The notes under the pieces are model-generated. The model had not been told where the DNA came from. It searched no databases and was given only the letters and a program-made list of their open reading frames with translations. A stretch of 64,000 bases of DNA from Panopea generosa (Eukaryota; Mollusca; Bivalvia; Adapedonta; Hiatellidae), in assembly GCA_029582155.1 (NCBI GenBank), contig CM055895.1, positions 59,589,578 through 59,653,577 of the forward strand. The letters run 5' to 3'. Positions 45,684 to 57,913 of the stretch are shown here, piece by piece (position 1 is the first letter of the stretch; each line of letters begins with the position of its first letter). A program made the translations under genes and the position numbers.

Positions 45684-47280
45684 GTTTCCAACAATTGGCC
45701 AACTGCTGAAGAAGCGGAGAAACTACGATACTAATTAGATTGGTCTGGCATTTAAGACAGTGATAGAAGATGGCATGTCTGTCTACAAAGAAGCACAAGT
45801 ATTTGGTGTGCCAGAAAGCACTTTAAGAGATAGGTATTTATGCCTACAACCAGTTCAAAACCTCCCTAGCCATGGATCAGATCCCCTTTTTACAAGAGCA
45901 GAAGAGAATAGTCTTATTGATCATATGGCATACATGTCCAATATTGGATATGGCTATTCAAGACAAGCGTTCTTGGATATGGCCTTCGAATATGCAAATA
46001 TTCTTTGAAAGAAATCTCTTGGTGATCAAACTTTTAAAAGTTACTGGTTTCAGGGGTTCAAGAATTGATTGCATGATGTTCATTTGGCAAAACCTGAAAA
46101 ATTAGCTCTTGTAAGGGCCAAGGCTACATCCCAGGAGTCCCTTAATAAACATATTAACGACCTGGCCGACACATGTAAGCGCCTTGACCTGGAACAGCAT
46201 CCAGAAAGAATTTGGAATGTAGACGAGTCTGGCATCTTGATGGAGCATTCACCAATAAGGTTCTGTGTTCAAAGGGAACTACTCCACAGGCAATCACATC
46301 ACCCAGAGATAAAAATGTAAAGCTTATTGGTTTTGGCAACGCTGCTGGATCAGTTATTCCACCATATTATATATTCCCGGGGAAACGTTGGTGTAATGAT
46401 TTGCTGGAGAACACATGCCAAGGTGCAGTTGGTGAGATGAGTGAAACTGGATAGTCTAATTCAGTAACTTTCCAAAACTTCTTCAATAACTGCTTTTTGA
46501 AATTTGTTAACGTTGTCGAAGGACAAGCCGCATCTTATAATATCTGATGGACATAAATCACATGTGTCTCTGACATTGACAAACTGGGGCAAAGATCATG
46601 GAATAGAGTTTTACATCCTGCCTTCACATACATTTCTTGTGACTCAGCCCTTGGATTTTGCATGTTTTTGGCCTCTTAAGGAAATTTATAATACTGAGTG
46701 AGAGACATAACATGAGAAAAAAAACCAAGGCCATACTGTTACAATATATGTTGGTGAGCTTCAAAGGGCTACCTAAAAGCCTTTACATCCTGTAATCTTG
46801 TCAGTGCCTTCAGAAAAATTGGAAATTTTTCCTCTTTGCAGATCTTAAATTGTTGACATTAAAGTTATGCCGTCTACAATTTATGTTCCCAATGGTCAGA
46901 GTCAAACTTAGGATGAAAGCGAAGTAAAGATGGACAAGTCCTCAGCTGAGAAGTTTCTGCAGAGCCGTAAAATTGTAGCGGTTAAAGCATCCAAAAAGTT
47001 TGCCCTCAAATTGCAGGCAAACTTATCTTCTGCCAAAAATACAAACATATTGGAATCAAGACATACTGCCAAAAAATCCTTCTTTAAAGAAAAAAATCCA
47101 GTCCCTAGTTGTTCAAAAGAAAATGCCCCCCCTCCCCCCAAGTTCTTGATTACGATTCTGATGACACAGATAGTAGTAATCACCTTAAGGTCTCACTGAA
47201 CAATTACCTCCCTTACATGACGGTAGCAAGATTATTACGCCCAAGAAATCAGAGCTGTTTAAAGCGGTTGGGTAAAATTT
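45684..47280 (+). pseudogene. Decayed pogo/Tigger-like transposase
   Basis: Fragments of one transposase in shifting frames lie in the expected order. First is a psq-type helix-turn-helix (EDGMSVYKEAQVFGVPESTL, 45768-45827), then GYGYSRQAFLDMAFEYAN. Next are RIWNVDESGI (first Asp, about 46230), LCSKGTTPQAITSPRDKNVK and PPYYIFPGKRW. Then come ISDGHKSH (second Asp, about 46545) and QPLDFACFWPLK (third Asp, about 46654), with 35 residues between the second and third Asp (DD35D). A lysine-rich C-terminal part covers 46930-47200. At least three frameshifts and several stops break it. Such proteins normally bind terminal repeats and mobilise the element, and host genes have repeatedly been derived from them, but this copy cannot encode a full protein. 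Terminal inverted repeats were not identified. Confidence 0.88.
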
Positions 47281-48578
47281 TTTTTTAAAAATGCATAAAA
47301 TGTCATATTTCTTTGTGCATGTGGGAACATTGGAACATTTTCATGATTTCTGCAAAGTTTGGGTGACCCTGGGAACTGTTTGATGATGCTATAACAGTTT
47401 AAAGATGCGTAGTGATACACTGCAACAAATGGGTAGAATTGTCAAAAATGAAGGGGTGCCATCAAACCATCGAAATTGTGAAAAAGCAACCTGGTCAACC
47501 CCATGTTTTTTTCTGCATATTTGGACCAGCAGAGGACTATCTATGGGAATAAGGCACTTTTAGAACCATTGGTAATGTATCCAGTGTTCCAGAAGTGCAT
47601 GTCTCTATATGTAGAACAGTACAAAATTAATTGGTGTGTGAGACGTTAAGTACTGTACCAAAGTCAAGGTTGTTAGGCTTGTTTTTTTGCCCCCACTGTG
47701 ACCCATCAACAAATATATAACTATGTTGTTGTTGTTTTTTTTAAGTTAAAATACAAAGAAAAGTTTTAATTTTCTCCTTATGGTATTCAAAGTGACATTA
47801 TTTACTTTGTTTGTTACAAATACCTGTTTTTTTATACCAAGTTACACTTAAAATGTATTTGACAGGACAATGTTTTTACAAGAGGATATTTTTCTAGAGG
47901 AGAATTTTATATATGCACCGGTAACAGGTGCCAAAATGGCCGTCGATCTTTTTGTGTACATGTTCAACCGGGCCGAATAACACATGACTGATGGAGTTTT
48001 AAGCTGTTTTGATGGTATATGTTTTATTTGGAACGACAATCTATCAAAAACAAAAAGTTAAGCAGAGACAAATGATTTTGTTATTTTTTACAGTTATTTT
48101 ACGATAAGTACAACGGTAATACGGCCAAGGAGCATAATATCTTGAAAATGCAATCATACAACTGCATTTATTAAGAAAATTGAAATATGTAGTACAAGGT
48201 CTTGATATTAATTACATAGATGATAGTGCATATCCATTCAACTATGTTCCATCGTCAAGATGAATTTATATTACTTACAAATTCACATAATGCGTATTGG
48301 TATTAACACTAATTATGATATTGTCTTTGTATATATGTTTGTATAGCGTAACGTTATTAAACATAATACAAAATTGGTTTATATAGTGATATGTTCAATG
48401 TACCATGTCTTGAATTTCACGTGATATGTACCGAAACTGACTAGTAATTATTCTCATTTTTATATTAAAATAAGTGAAATGGGGTATTTTCTGAATTTCG
48501 TTTGCTTTTTAGCTATTAAGATATAGACTATTGAAAAACAAAACCATTCAAATAAAAAGAAGAAAAATAACAAAAAAA
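47281..48578. other. Non-coding stretch, possibly the 3' part of the pogo-like element
   Basis: Positions 47281-47700 are less AT-rich than the sequence beyond and may belong to the transposon, but no boundary was found. Beyond that nothing is recognised. Confidence 0.35.
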
Positions 48579-48655
48579 ACAACAACAACAACAACAACAA
48601 CAAATAAACCTTTGAACAACAACGACTATGACTGCGACGACAACAACAACAACAA
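48579..48655. repeat. (CAA)n microsatellite with degenerate extension
   Basis: A clean CAA run covers 48579-48603; after a short gap there are further CAACAACGAC and GACAACAACAACAAC triplets to about 48655. Confidence 0.9.
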
Positions 48656-48800
48656 AAACTACGCTATAATCGTCCTTGAATAATTGGAAGTTCAGATGAT
48701 GGCTGATTGTAAAAGCAGAAATAAAATTATCTTTTACTTCCTTTTTAAGGCTATTTTATTTATTCCTATAATGTATTGAATTTCGTTTATAACAGCGAAT
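48656..48800. other. Non-coding spacer
   Basis: No feature is recognised. Confidence 0.3.
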
Positions 48801-49098
48801 TTCCACTGAAAATTTGGTGCTGATATGAGTTTTCTAGCCAATTCTGTTTCAAATCTGACTTGTTGGGTTGAATGACATCATGGTCAGATTCTTTGCATAT
48901 AAATGCACTGGAAATCGATAGGTATAACAGAACCATGGAATATAAAACAACCTAGTCTGGATAAATTGTATATCTTGGGCAAAGAATCATTTAGTCCCAG
49001 AAACATGCTGTGAATTATGGATTTTCACTGTCATTTTGGATATAACATTACAATTGAGACTTTGGGAAATGCAATAGTGATGTTAGACGAACACAATA
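48801..49098. repeat. Unnamed dispersed repeat F, copy 2
   Basis: It aligns with 14985-15312 in the same orientation; see TTCCACTGAAAATTTGG, CCCAGAAACATGCTG, ATTTTCACTGTCATTTTGGA and TTTGGGAAATGCAATAGTGA. It is about 30 bp shorter than copy 1. Confidence 0.65.
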
Positions 49099-50114
49099 TA
49101 CCAGCATCCTCCTTCTCCTACTCTTCCTCCTCATCACCATCACCAACATTAACAACGCCTACTTAATGCTTCAATCGATACAAACGAACTTCTAAGGTAT
49201 AATCGAATTGAATTTTCTATGAAACAAAATATACCTACTAAACTATCAAGGAATAAAACGAGAACAGTACTTTAAAGCATACAAACACGTTTCAGGCTAT
49301 GACAAAGATACATGGAATCCATTTTTTATTCCTGAAACGACAATACAGTCTACAACAGCTTATGCATATGCGCATGGCGCAAAGCGACAAACCGAAAAAA
49401 AACAAAAAAAAAAAACAATTATACAAACCTATTTAAACAATACTCATCAAGACAGCATGGTGACGGGTCAATAGTTTAAATTACCGACATGTACTACTGG
49501 TGATTTAACAGCATGATTGTTTACTTATCATTTATTTTTATTTTTCGAAGAACTGACTTTCTTTTAAATTATTATTGTGATAGTAAATCTTATCCAACAC
49601 AAAGAAAAAAAGAGACCAGACCTCGGCATGCTTGATCCCTTTTCAATTTCCAATATCAACTTACATTTTATCACATCTCATCATGTTTTTTTTTCAGGAG
49701 TGCTAATGGAAGCATGAAAACGCGACTCATTCGAAAGCATTACGTCATATGCAACCATGAGCATACTCCTGTAAAACGCCATCATACGCGTTATGATGAA
49801 CCGTCCAATTTTAGCTTTTTGACTGTTTTGGTCGAACGTAAGATAGTGATTATACCTTACATCAGAATATCAACTGACAAAATGTTTTGTACAACGTTTT
49901 AAAAGAAATGTTCGTTACATGTATTACAATCAACATGACAAATAATATTGTTATTGAATATTGTTCAAACTAATAAAATACCAAGCTATTTGGTAATGAT
50001 TATTTAAGAAGAACGTCAAATGTTTTTTAAAGGTTATTGGCAATAACATCTACGACATCTGTATTTTATGAGGAATTGTTTAAATTTCATTTTGTTATTA
50101 TATTTTAGAACGTG
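49099..50114. other. Non-coding stretch
   Basis: A pyrimidine-rich tract (CCTCCTTCTCCTACTCTTCC) lies near 49110. A 62-codon frame at 49714-49902 has no domain. Confidence 0.35.
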
Positions 50115-50400
50115 TTTTGTTTCAAACAAAGTAAATACATAATATTTACATAAAAAATAGTTGTTTTCCATGCTTCATGTGCGTGCTAGAGGAACATAGA
50201 GACAAGAATAATGGCAGTTTTATGCTAATTCAATGAAAACATGTTGCCAGGCATCACAAGGCAACAAGACTAATGAGATATAAATGTTGCTATGTTCTAT
50301 AAATAACTAGTTCTATTATACAAGTCAGCCAATAGACAATTACCGCGTGTTTTGGTAATATACATGGGCATTACAATGATCGTACAAATGGACAAGAACT
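50115..50400. repeat. Unnamed dispersed repeat G, copy 2
   Basis: It aligns with 40768-41066 in the same orientation (TGTTTTCCATG, ACATGTTGCCAGGC, TGCTATGTTCTAT, AGCCAATAGACAATTACCGC, GGACAAGAACT). Confidence 0.7.
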
Positions 50401-50610
50401 ATTTCAATACAAATGAACTGCTATTCATGCAATGTTGGTTATTATTAAAACACTTTTAAATAGGTATATACAAGTAAATGGTTATGAAAATATAAAAAAG
50501 AGTATTAGATAACGGTCAGTAAAATTTCATACTTGAAATTCATACAAAATTTCATACTTTCGGAATGAAAGTGAGTTACGCGTAAACCAGATTAAAATTT
50601 CCAAGAAAGG
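50401..50610. other. Non-coding spacer
   Basis: No feature is recognised. Confidence 0.3.
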
Positions 50611-50753
50611 ATCCTCCACGGCTCAGTGGTGTAAGATGCCACTTACCTCTCACCGCTAAGGTTGTGGTCTTTCTTTAATAAACAATCTGTATATGCCTTA
50701 CATAATCTGAAATATGTTAAGAATGGTGTTATACCTCATTGAAAAGTACCCCT

Positions 50754-50754
<1 letters not shown>
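50611..50754 (+). mobile_element. SINE family A, internally deleted copy
   Basis: The head (ATCCTCCACGGCTCAGTGGT, CTTACCTCTCACCGCTAAGG) is joined directly to the 3' body (AATAAACAATCTGTATATGCC, TGTTAAGAATGGTGTTATAC). Compared with 28253-28494 about 100 bp between the B box and the tail is missing. The copy ends at a CA microsatellite. Confidence 0.75.

Positions 50755-50795
<41 letters not shown>
50755..50795. repeat. (CA)n microsatellite at a SINE 3' end
   Basis: A 41-bp AC run immediately follows the SINE tail, as often happens when a SINE tail seeds a microsatellite. Confidence 0.97.
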
Positions 50796-50798
<3 letters not shown>

Positions 50799-51723
50799 CA
50801 ATACAAAACCAAGAAGCTGTTTCCAATGCAGTTACCCGTATTGTCGCGTCTATAACATGTCTGTATTATACTTTCATAGGAACAATCATCAAGAATTGGT
50901 TCTGTAACCTTTGCAGCTCACACCATTACAGTATTACATAACAACTGTGCGCATTAGCTCACAGCATAACACTATCAGTTAAAGACTTTGGGCATTTTCA
51001 TTCCATTCCAAACAGTTATTCATTCAAAGAAACTGGTTTCAACATAAATTTCAACAAAACAGTCGAGAAAAAAGTTACGGATCCTATTGTGGAATATATA
51101 TTATATGTACTTACATCATACTATTATATATGAAGGTTCTCTCTATTCAACCGACAGTAACTAAAACTGTTACTAGTTTTTTATTAAATTGTTGACCAGT
51201 ATTATTATTTCTTATTCCTGGACATCATTGAGCTTATTCTATTTTAACCAAGAACACAGAGCCGTTGCTAGGGGTCGTTAGGGATGTGTCATGTTTCATT
51301 ACCCGCAATGAAAGGCTTTATTGAGACCGAATTTGTTATTTTATTCTTATTGTCCTATTCTGTGCTTGCATGGGATCCTTTGTCAAGTGTCGTTAAACCA
51401 AGATTCGCTAACAATAGCCGTAATTGACGCTAGTTGGGGCTCCGGAGCTGTACATAAACAAAATTGTTTCAAATAGCGAGTCGGATATAACACCGTAGAC
51501 TAGAAGATAACAGTGTCCCAATGGAATGAATCAGACTTAGACAAAGTAACAATTTAGATATTACAATAACCAGAACATGCAACACAGAAGACATAATGGT
51601 CTGGAGGGCATTTCAAAGACAAAACTTGTTTATCAACGTGATTGCAAGAACAATATATTCTTTTTTATGTATATTATATAAGATGTGTTCATTAAAAATG
51701 TGTTTAACAAAATAAAGGTTTCA
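50796..51723. other. Non-coding stretch
   Basis: No gene is seen. Positions 51235-51450 are somewhat less AT-rich (GAGCCGTTGCTAGGGGTCG) and could be another old repeat, but no second copy in the window confirms it. Confidence 0.35.
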
Positions 51724-51890
51724 TTGATTGAAAAAGGCAGATATCAAATACCTTTGACCAAATTGTTAATTAGATCGAATGTGTTAGCACACAATTGGCT
51801 GTTGAAAAGGGCAGATATAAGATGCGTTTGACTAAATTGTTAATTAGATCGAACGTGTTTGCACACAATTGGCCATTGAAAGGGGCATAT
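51724..51890. repeat. Tandem duplication, 74-bp unit, about 2.2 copies
   Basis: GCAGATAT is at 51737 and 51811 and a truncated GCATAT at 51885. Between them CAAATTGTTAATTAGATCGA and GCACACAATTGG are repeated. Confidence 0.9.
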
Positions 51891-52939
51891 AAAAACAGTC
51901 TCTTTGTTCAAAAGTTATGACCTTTCTGTGTATTAGATCGAATATGAATTTCACTTTTTCATGACCAACAAATAAGGAAAGTCTTTAAGAAACTAGACTC
52001 TGCAATAACTATGTAACAAAAACTGTACGTTTATTTTCATCCAGGCATGATCATGAACAATTAACGTTCTTTTCGTCTAGCAAAGATCGTGATTCATCAC
52101 AACGATATATTCAATAATCCCGTTCATAACCTCTCTAATACTTGTTGTTATTTCATCGTAAGAGCGAAAAAATCCCAGGCCAATAAGTAAGATAATACTG
52201 AGGAAGTTATCAAAATATTTTCTAAATTAAAAAATAAATCTGGACCCCCTATTTTCAATCTGAATCCGCCAGTGTTTGATACGCGTATTGTCAAGTAACA
52301 CTACGAAACCATATGTAGCTTTAACAGCTACAACAGAGTTCTAAGATCGTATTCAACAACGATTCTTGAGAATATTCTTAAACTTGAGCTTGATTATCTT
52401 AATTTCAACCTGAGATATCTAGTTTGGCATGACAGACAAATCAATTCTGAGTGATTATTTGCAAAATAAAAGGTGTCCTACATACTTTAAAAGTTTGGTA
52501 AAAAATAGTCGCTAAGTGCGTTTATCAAAATGATTCTTGAGTTAAAGTTTAAGAATATTCTTAAGAATGGTTGGTAAATACCACTCAAGATGACCATCAA
52601 CATTGTAAAAATGAATTTCAAAAATATATTTATAAACACATAAACAGCAAGTAAAATATCGATCCCTTAGTGTAGGGAAATTGTAATTTAATGTACTTGT
52701 TTGCTTGAAAAGTTTTGTCTCAAAACTAAGATCACTATTCAATTTACAGCATAAATTAAGGAATTTTCAGAAATTTGGTGACCCTGAATATTTAGAAAAA
52801 AAATATTTAAAAAAAAACAACACTATTAGGATATTAGGATACTAACAGTCAGAAAAAACCTTTTAATCACCAGATGTAGAACAATTGTAATTCAATTTAC
52901 TTCAAACATTTTGAATTTTAAACCCTGAAAGTTGTCCTG
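51891..52939. other. AT-rich non-coding stretch
   Basis: No gene or repeat family is recognised. AAGAATATTCTTAA-type palindromic text recurs near 52367-52380 and 52550-52565. Confidence 0.35.
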
Positions 52940-53290
52940 AAAAATGTCTTGCTCAAGCTGCTCAACGACGCTACATACATTTGCCTTGCGGGAGAACCGA
53001 TCTACATACATTTACCTTGCGGGAGAACCGATCTACATACATTTACCTTGTGGGAGAACCGATCTACATACATTGCCTTGACGGAAAACCTATCTACATA
53101 CATTGCCTTGTGGGAGAACCGATCTACATACATTGCCTTGTGGGAGAACCGATCTACATACATTTGCCTTGTGGGAGAACTGATCTACATACATTTGCCT
53201 TGTGGGAGAACCGATCTACATACATTTGCATGTGGGAGAACCGATTCAACGATCCCCCGTCTGATGCTCTACCATTGGGTCACGTAATCC
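52940..53290 (-). mobile_element. SINE family C copy interrupted by a minisatellite
   Basis: The left flank AAATGTCTTGCTCAAG matches the GTGTCTTGCTCAAG of 63605-63620. The right flank GATCCCCCGTCTGATGCTCTACCA matches GACCCTCCGATCATAG..GGTGCTCTACTACT of the same copy. The segment between, normally about 25-30 bp, has expanded into the 30-31-bp array at 52971-53246. Confidence 0.7.
52971..53246. repeat. Minisatellite, 30-31-bp unit, about 9 copies
   Basis: The unit is CTACATACATTTGCCTTGTG plus GGAGAACCGAT, with T-count and single-base variants (CTTGCGGG, TTGACGGAAAACC). Two overlapping plus-strand frames encode periodic peptides because of this periodicity; they are not genes. Confidence 0.95.
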
Positions 53291-53519
53291 AGTAAAAACA
53301 CGGATGAGTGATAGAAATGGCATATCATGGTATTAGTTAATCCCAACTGATAAATAGCCAAGTTCCATGATGCAGCCTGGGGTACTAGATATGGCTACTA
53401 TATCTGCAACATCCGCAACATGCGAAACAGAAAACAATTTTTTAATAATTTTGTTACTGGGTATTTCAGGTGAATTTGACAGTTTTAAAAGTTTTTCTTT
53501 TCAAAATATTCTCAATCAA
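53291..53519. other. Non-coding spacer
   Basis: Nothing is recognised; it may include the decayed 3' part of the neighbouring mariner-like element. Confidence 0.3.
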
Positions 53520-54502
53520 ATGTCACGTATTTACGCTGACGTTTTACTTTCTTATCGAAACTGTCTCTATACTTATCCTAACCGTACTGTGCGATCATTT
53601 TTGAAGTGGCAGAACATAGTTCTGATAGTGATGAGAATCGATGGCCCCTCAATTGCGACTTAATTACTGAAATCAAGCAAATCTATTTCAAACTGTGTCG
53701 ATGCAGCCGTATGCGGCGGTGCGTTGTCCTGGTGTAACAGGTAATGCTCGAGTGGTATCCCTGGTCGCTTCTTCCATAATTCGTGTGCTAAGTCACGTCG
53801 TCGCACCTGTTGATAGGACAAAATCAATTTGCTTATTAGATTGTAAAATAAAAACTGAGTTTAAACTAACCTATATTAAGTCGTGTCATAATAAAACAAA
53901 ACATTTGCAGTAATAATTTAAATTCGCACCATAATATAATGTATAATTCATATCTTTGGGTAATAGTGTGCGTTGACTGTAGCATCTCGAGGCACTGCAT
54001 GGCATAACAGCATTCCCTGACGATCGCAGAAAATAATAAACACTTGTTTATTCGTGCCTTTTGTGGTGGAGGTTAACCTGATCGTTTCCATACCGCTGAC
54101 TGGTTCTTCGTCTCGGAGTCGAAAAACCAAAGCCATGTTGCTTGCACTTTGAATGTACCTTGGCAATTTTCAATTGTTCCGTAAGAATTGTATTAATCGT
54201 TCCTACACTAATACAGATCCATCCTGGTGGATAATGCTTTAACTGTCAATTGTCGATCGCTATCAGTGCATGTCAAACAGACGTCACAACGTCACTGCTA
54301 ACTTTCGGCTTTCGTCCTCTCCCCTTATTATCTTCCAATGAATCTCATCCGTCGGCAAACTTCTTATGACACATACACACTAGTTCACGTTTCTAAAAAC
54401 TGTAGTACATTCCGCATCAATTTATGTTTCTGTTGGCGTCTTTCCAAGATCCACGCAAAACTTTATGTTTGCTCTAATTTCCAACTTTTCCGATGACGCC
54501 AT
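53520..54502 (-). pseudogene. Decayed mariner-like transposase
   Basis: ATG at 54502 (minus) starts MASSEKLEIRANIKFCVDLG and continues KTPTET, the N-terminal pattern of mariner transposases. Stops and frameshifts follow. TNKQVFIIFCDRQGMLLCHA (first catalytic Asp, about 54035) and ATVNAHYYPK lead to a break at about 53950. The coding similarity resumes at about 53830 with RRRDLAHELWKKRPGIPLEH and LLHQDNAPPHTA (second Asp, about 53722), so about 130 bp of AT-rich sequence lies between segments that are adjacent in the family. The C-terminal part (EIDLLDF, then weak similarity) is badly eroded and the third catalytic Asp was not identified. Terminal repeats were not found. This is a dead copy, older than the Tc1-like element at 38.6 kb. 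Confidence 0.82.
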
Positions 54503-55160
54503 TATTTCATGCAAAGTTCTATATCACAGTCTTCAAAAAGCGGTTTACGTTTGTATTTGAAATGCGAATGACCTCAAAAGCAGTTATGCTGCTTGGACGT
54601 TAAGTTACAATTTAGCGGATTAAGGAGGAATATACCTTTAAGATTATTTTCGAAACAAGTGGTATAACTAGTATACATTGAAACTAGAAGTAATTCCCAA
54701 TGTGAATATGCATTTTTTTCAGCGGTAAATCTAACATATATTTATATTTGACGTCGTAAACATGGCCATGTTCGACCTTTTTAACGTCCCAATTTGTAGC
54801 AGAAAAATCGCGTATTTTTTAACCTCAGTTGAGTTATACCTAATGTACAGAATAGAAACATATATCACCATGTACACATTTGACGGATGTATGGATTTAC
54901 AAATGCACAAATTACGACGAACTCCACATTCTGAAAATACTATCGAAAAACGGAAACTATTTTTTCCTCGATTCTTTCGAAAACAATACTTCAAACAAAA
55001 TTTACTAAAAAACAAACCAAGCGATTTTCGTAATTTTTATATGATTTGATACAACATATTTTTATAAAATTCAATTATTAAACCCTACCCTACGTCAAAA
55101 ACACGCTTTAAAGCACAACGTCATCGTTGTTATAGCGCATTAAATGTTGGGTTTGCGATC
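54503..55160. other. Non-coding stretch
   Basis: Overlapping frames of about 95 codons on both strands at 54731-55049 have no recognised domain and cannot both be real; neither is called. Confidence 0.35.
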
Positions 55161-55228
55161 ATTAAATAAAACTGGATATGCAAAACATAACCTTATAAAT
55201 GTGTTTAAAATGACGTTATACCTCATTC
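55161..55228 (+). mobile_element. SINE family A, 3' fragment
   Basis: ATTAAATAAAACTGGATATG, ATAACCTTATAAATGTGTTT and AAAATGACGTTATACCTCAT match the 3' tail of the copies at 28253 and 50611. Confidence 0.65.
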
Positions 55229-56060
55229 TACAAAAACTAGTATTTTGTGCACACGAGTTATATCTACTTTTGCACTACGTTTAGTGGCATATTGTTTTGA
55301 GCCAGTCGACAAACGATCCGCATAGAGGTTCCTTACTAGATCGTAATCAACATCATCGTAACAAAAAAAAAAAATATCATCATCATCACTGTCAACATCA
55401 TCATTATTGTTTTCATAACCAACATGGTTATCGTCATTTGCTTAGACGTTCTTAACATCCCTTATTTGTTTTTTAATTCCACATAAAATTCGCTCTAGAT
55501 CCAATACTACGTCTTTCCTTCAACGAACAACATTTTAACTTGATCATATTTCTATTCTCTATGAAATATCGCCAGTATTATGTAAAAATCAGTTTTCACT
55601 AAATATGTAAATAGCCGCTATGCGCTTTTAGTTCGCAATCTCTGTGACCCATTTTATGATATTGTAATGTCTGAGAGAGACTATTTGTCATACATTTAAT
55701 TTGATTTGTCATTACTGGTGACAGTATAACAAATTGCTACCCATAAACGATTTTGCCATTTGCAGAATATACAATTGTAGTTACATTGTAACATAAACTT
55801 CCAGCTAATATACATCAACAGCAGAATATTACGCGGTATTTGGTGAATGCTGTACATATGTTACATAATCACATACATATGGTATATACTCACTTAGCCT
55901 ATGCAGTGGTGTGTTATGTAAGTGCATGTTGATTAGTCGACCGGGCGGCTCGTTTTGATGGAAGTAGTCACTGGAGTGACGTCATATAGGGAGCAGTCAT
56001 TTTTGCAAGAGTGAAGTTATATTCTTGTTATTATAATCAGCATACGTTTTTTTTTTGTTT
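55229..56060. other. AT-rich non-coding stretch
   Basis: No gene is seen. A small hairpin GTCACT-GG-AGTGAC runs into a CRE palindrome TGACGTCA near 55965-55984; significance is unknown. Confidence 0.35.
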
Positions 56061-56069
56061 ATATATATA

Positions 56070-56118
<49 letters not shown>
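56061..56118. repeat. (AT)n microsatellite
   Basis: A 58-bp AT run with one TTT interruption near 56071. Confidence 0.97.
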
Positions 56119-57197
56119 TGATTTGACAATGTTTTTGAATCTGAATTAGCTAACAAAACATAATATGGTTTGTTAAAATATATTTTGATGACATACCCTG
56201 GCCTGTTTGGTTACCGATTAGGGGAAGATTTATCGAATAGAACTGGAACAGTATATGTACATCAGTCGGGTTTAGGTAATTAACCGTTACTAATGCCGGC
56301 ATCATCTAACCAGTTAACATCAGTTCAGACTCACTTTACATTGGTACTCTCTTGTTTCTAATTGCTCTATATTATAACACGCATACATCTTCAACTGCTC
56401 TCAGTCAGGGTTTCACCAAGAAATCAATTATGGCGTAATGGCACGTACTGTTGCTGTGTGCACTGTTAATCAAAGTCGAGTACAGATAACACTGATCGAC
56501 TGCTTCATCTGACTAACTCTGAGTAGATTTTATTAGGGTCATTGCAGACGCTTTCAGGGTGCTACATAGGCTGTTGTCGGACTTGTTATATACTGCCTTG
56601 TCCGTTAAATTTATCGTATGATGTTCAATTAAATAGCATATAATTAGTAAACGCTTCTGCAGTCTGCGTTTTGTGATAAAAATTTACATTGTGTGTGATG
56701 AATCGTGTGCCTGTCCAGGGCGTGGTTTTAATTCAAATATGTTTGTTGACATTTGGTGAAAGACTGCATTAATATTGATAGGTATATAGTAAAATACCAA
56801 ATAAAAAGGGGTTTGTTGATATAATTATGGTGATATACAACATTTGTATCTAAGCTCGCTTACGATGAAATCTCAGAGAATATATAAACTATGGTCTGCT
56901 CTCATCAACGTTACATACAGCCTGGTTCCCTTAATGTATCGTATGATACGGGCTAATTAGTGTGTATTAGATAGCATCGCAGCCCTGGTGGAGTTGTGTC
57001 GTAAATCTCATATCTCTGCTGCACTCTATATTTTGTGAATTGCAATTCTGAATGTACTGTGGTTTCATTTGCACCTCAGTAAGGATGTATTTCGTGTGAG
57101 ATAAGTATGAACACTGTCAAAGGGTCTGTTCAGTTCGTGGTTTTAGTTAATATATGAACATAGTCGGTGTTGATTTATAAAAAAAACAACAACAAAT
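56119..57197. other. Non-coding stretch, possibly very old duplication
   Basis: No gene is seen. GTGCCTGTCCAGGGCGTGGTTTTAATT near 56710 and GGTCTGTTCAGTTCGTGGTTTTAGTT near 57123 look related, hinting at a diverged duplication about 415 bp apart. Confidence 0.35.
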
Positions 57198-57853
57198 AAA
57201 AGTATTTGGTTGGGTTCCAAGGTTTTTGTTTGAATATCGTTTAAGAAGGGTATTTGGTTTAAAATTATATACAAAAAAGGTATTTGGTGTTGAATACCAC
57301 ATTAAAAATGTATTTAGTGTTGAATACCACATGAAAAAGGTAATTGGTGTTGAAAACCACATTAAAATGTATTTGATGTTGGTTACCATATAAAAATGTG
57401 CTTGGTGTTGGATACCGTATAAAATGTAATTGGTGTTGGATACCATATTAAATGTAAATGGTGTTGGATAACATATAAAATGTATTTTATATTGAATATC
57501 ATATAAAAATACATTTAGTTTTGGATACCAATTAAATGTACTTGGTGCTGGATACCATATGAAATGTATTTGGTTTTGGTAACCATATAAAATGTATTTG
57601 GTTTTGGATACCATATGAAACGTATTTGGTATTAGATAACATAAAAATGTATTTGGTGATGGATACCATATAAAATGTATTTGGTGATGGATACCATAGT
57701 AAAATGTATTTGGTGTTGAATACCATATAAAATGTATTTTATGTTGAATACCATACCATAACGTATTTCTTTATATACCTAGGTATAAGGCTGAAGGGTG
57801 TTTGGTTAGCTGCCAAAAAGTTAAGGTATTTATTTTGAATAAAACAAATAGAA

Positions 57854-57913
<60 letters not shown>

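Noticed and set aside
52949..53295. Two overlapping frames with GRTDLHT/GEPIYIH repeats
   Set aside because: They are translations of the 30-31-bp minisatellite inside a SINE.
53367..53913. Plus-strand frames of 98 and 72 codons
   Set aside because: They lie largely opposite or beside the decayed mariner transposase and have no recognisable domain.
54731..55049. Paired 94-95-codon frames on opposite strands
   Set aside because: No domain, codon bias or splice evidence favours either.
57147..57726. 155-codon minus-strand frame rich in YPxxN/IHF motifs
   Set aside because: It is a translation of the 29-bp minisatellite.
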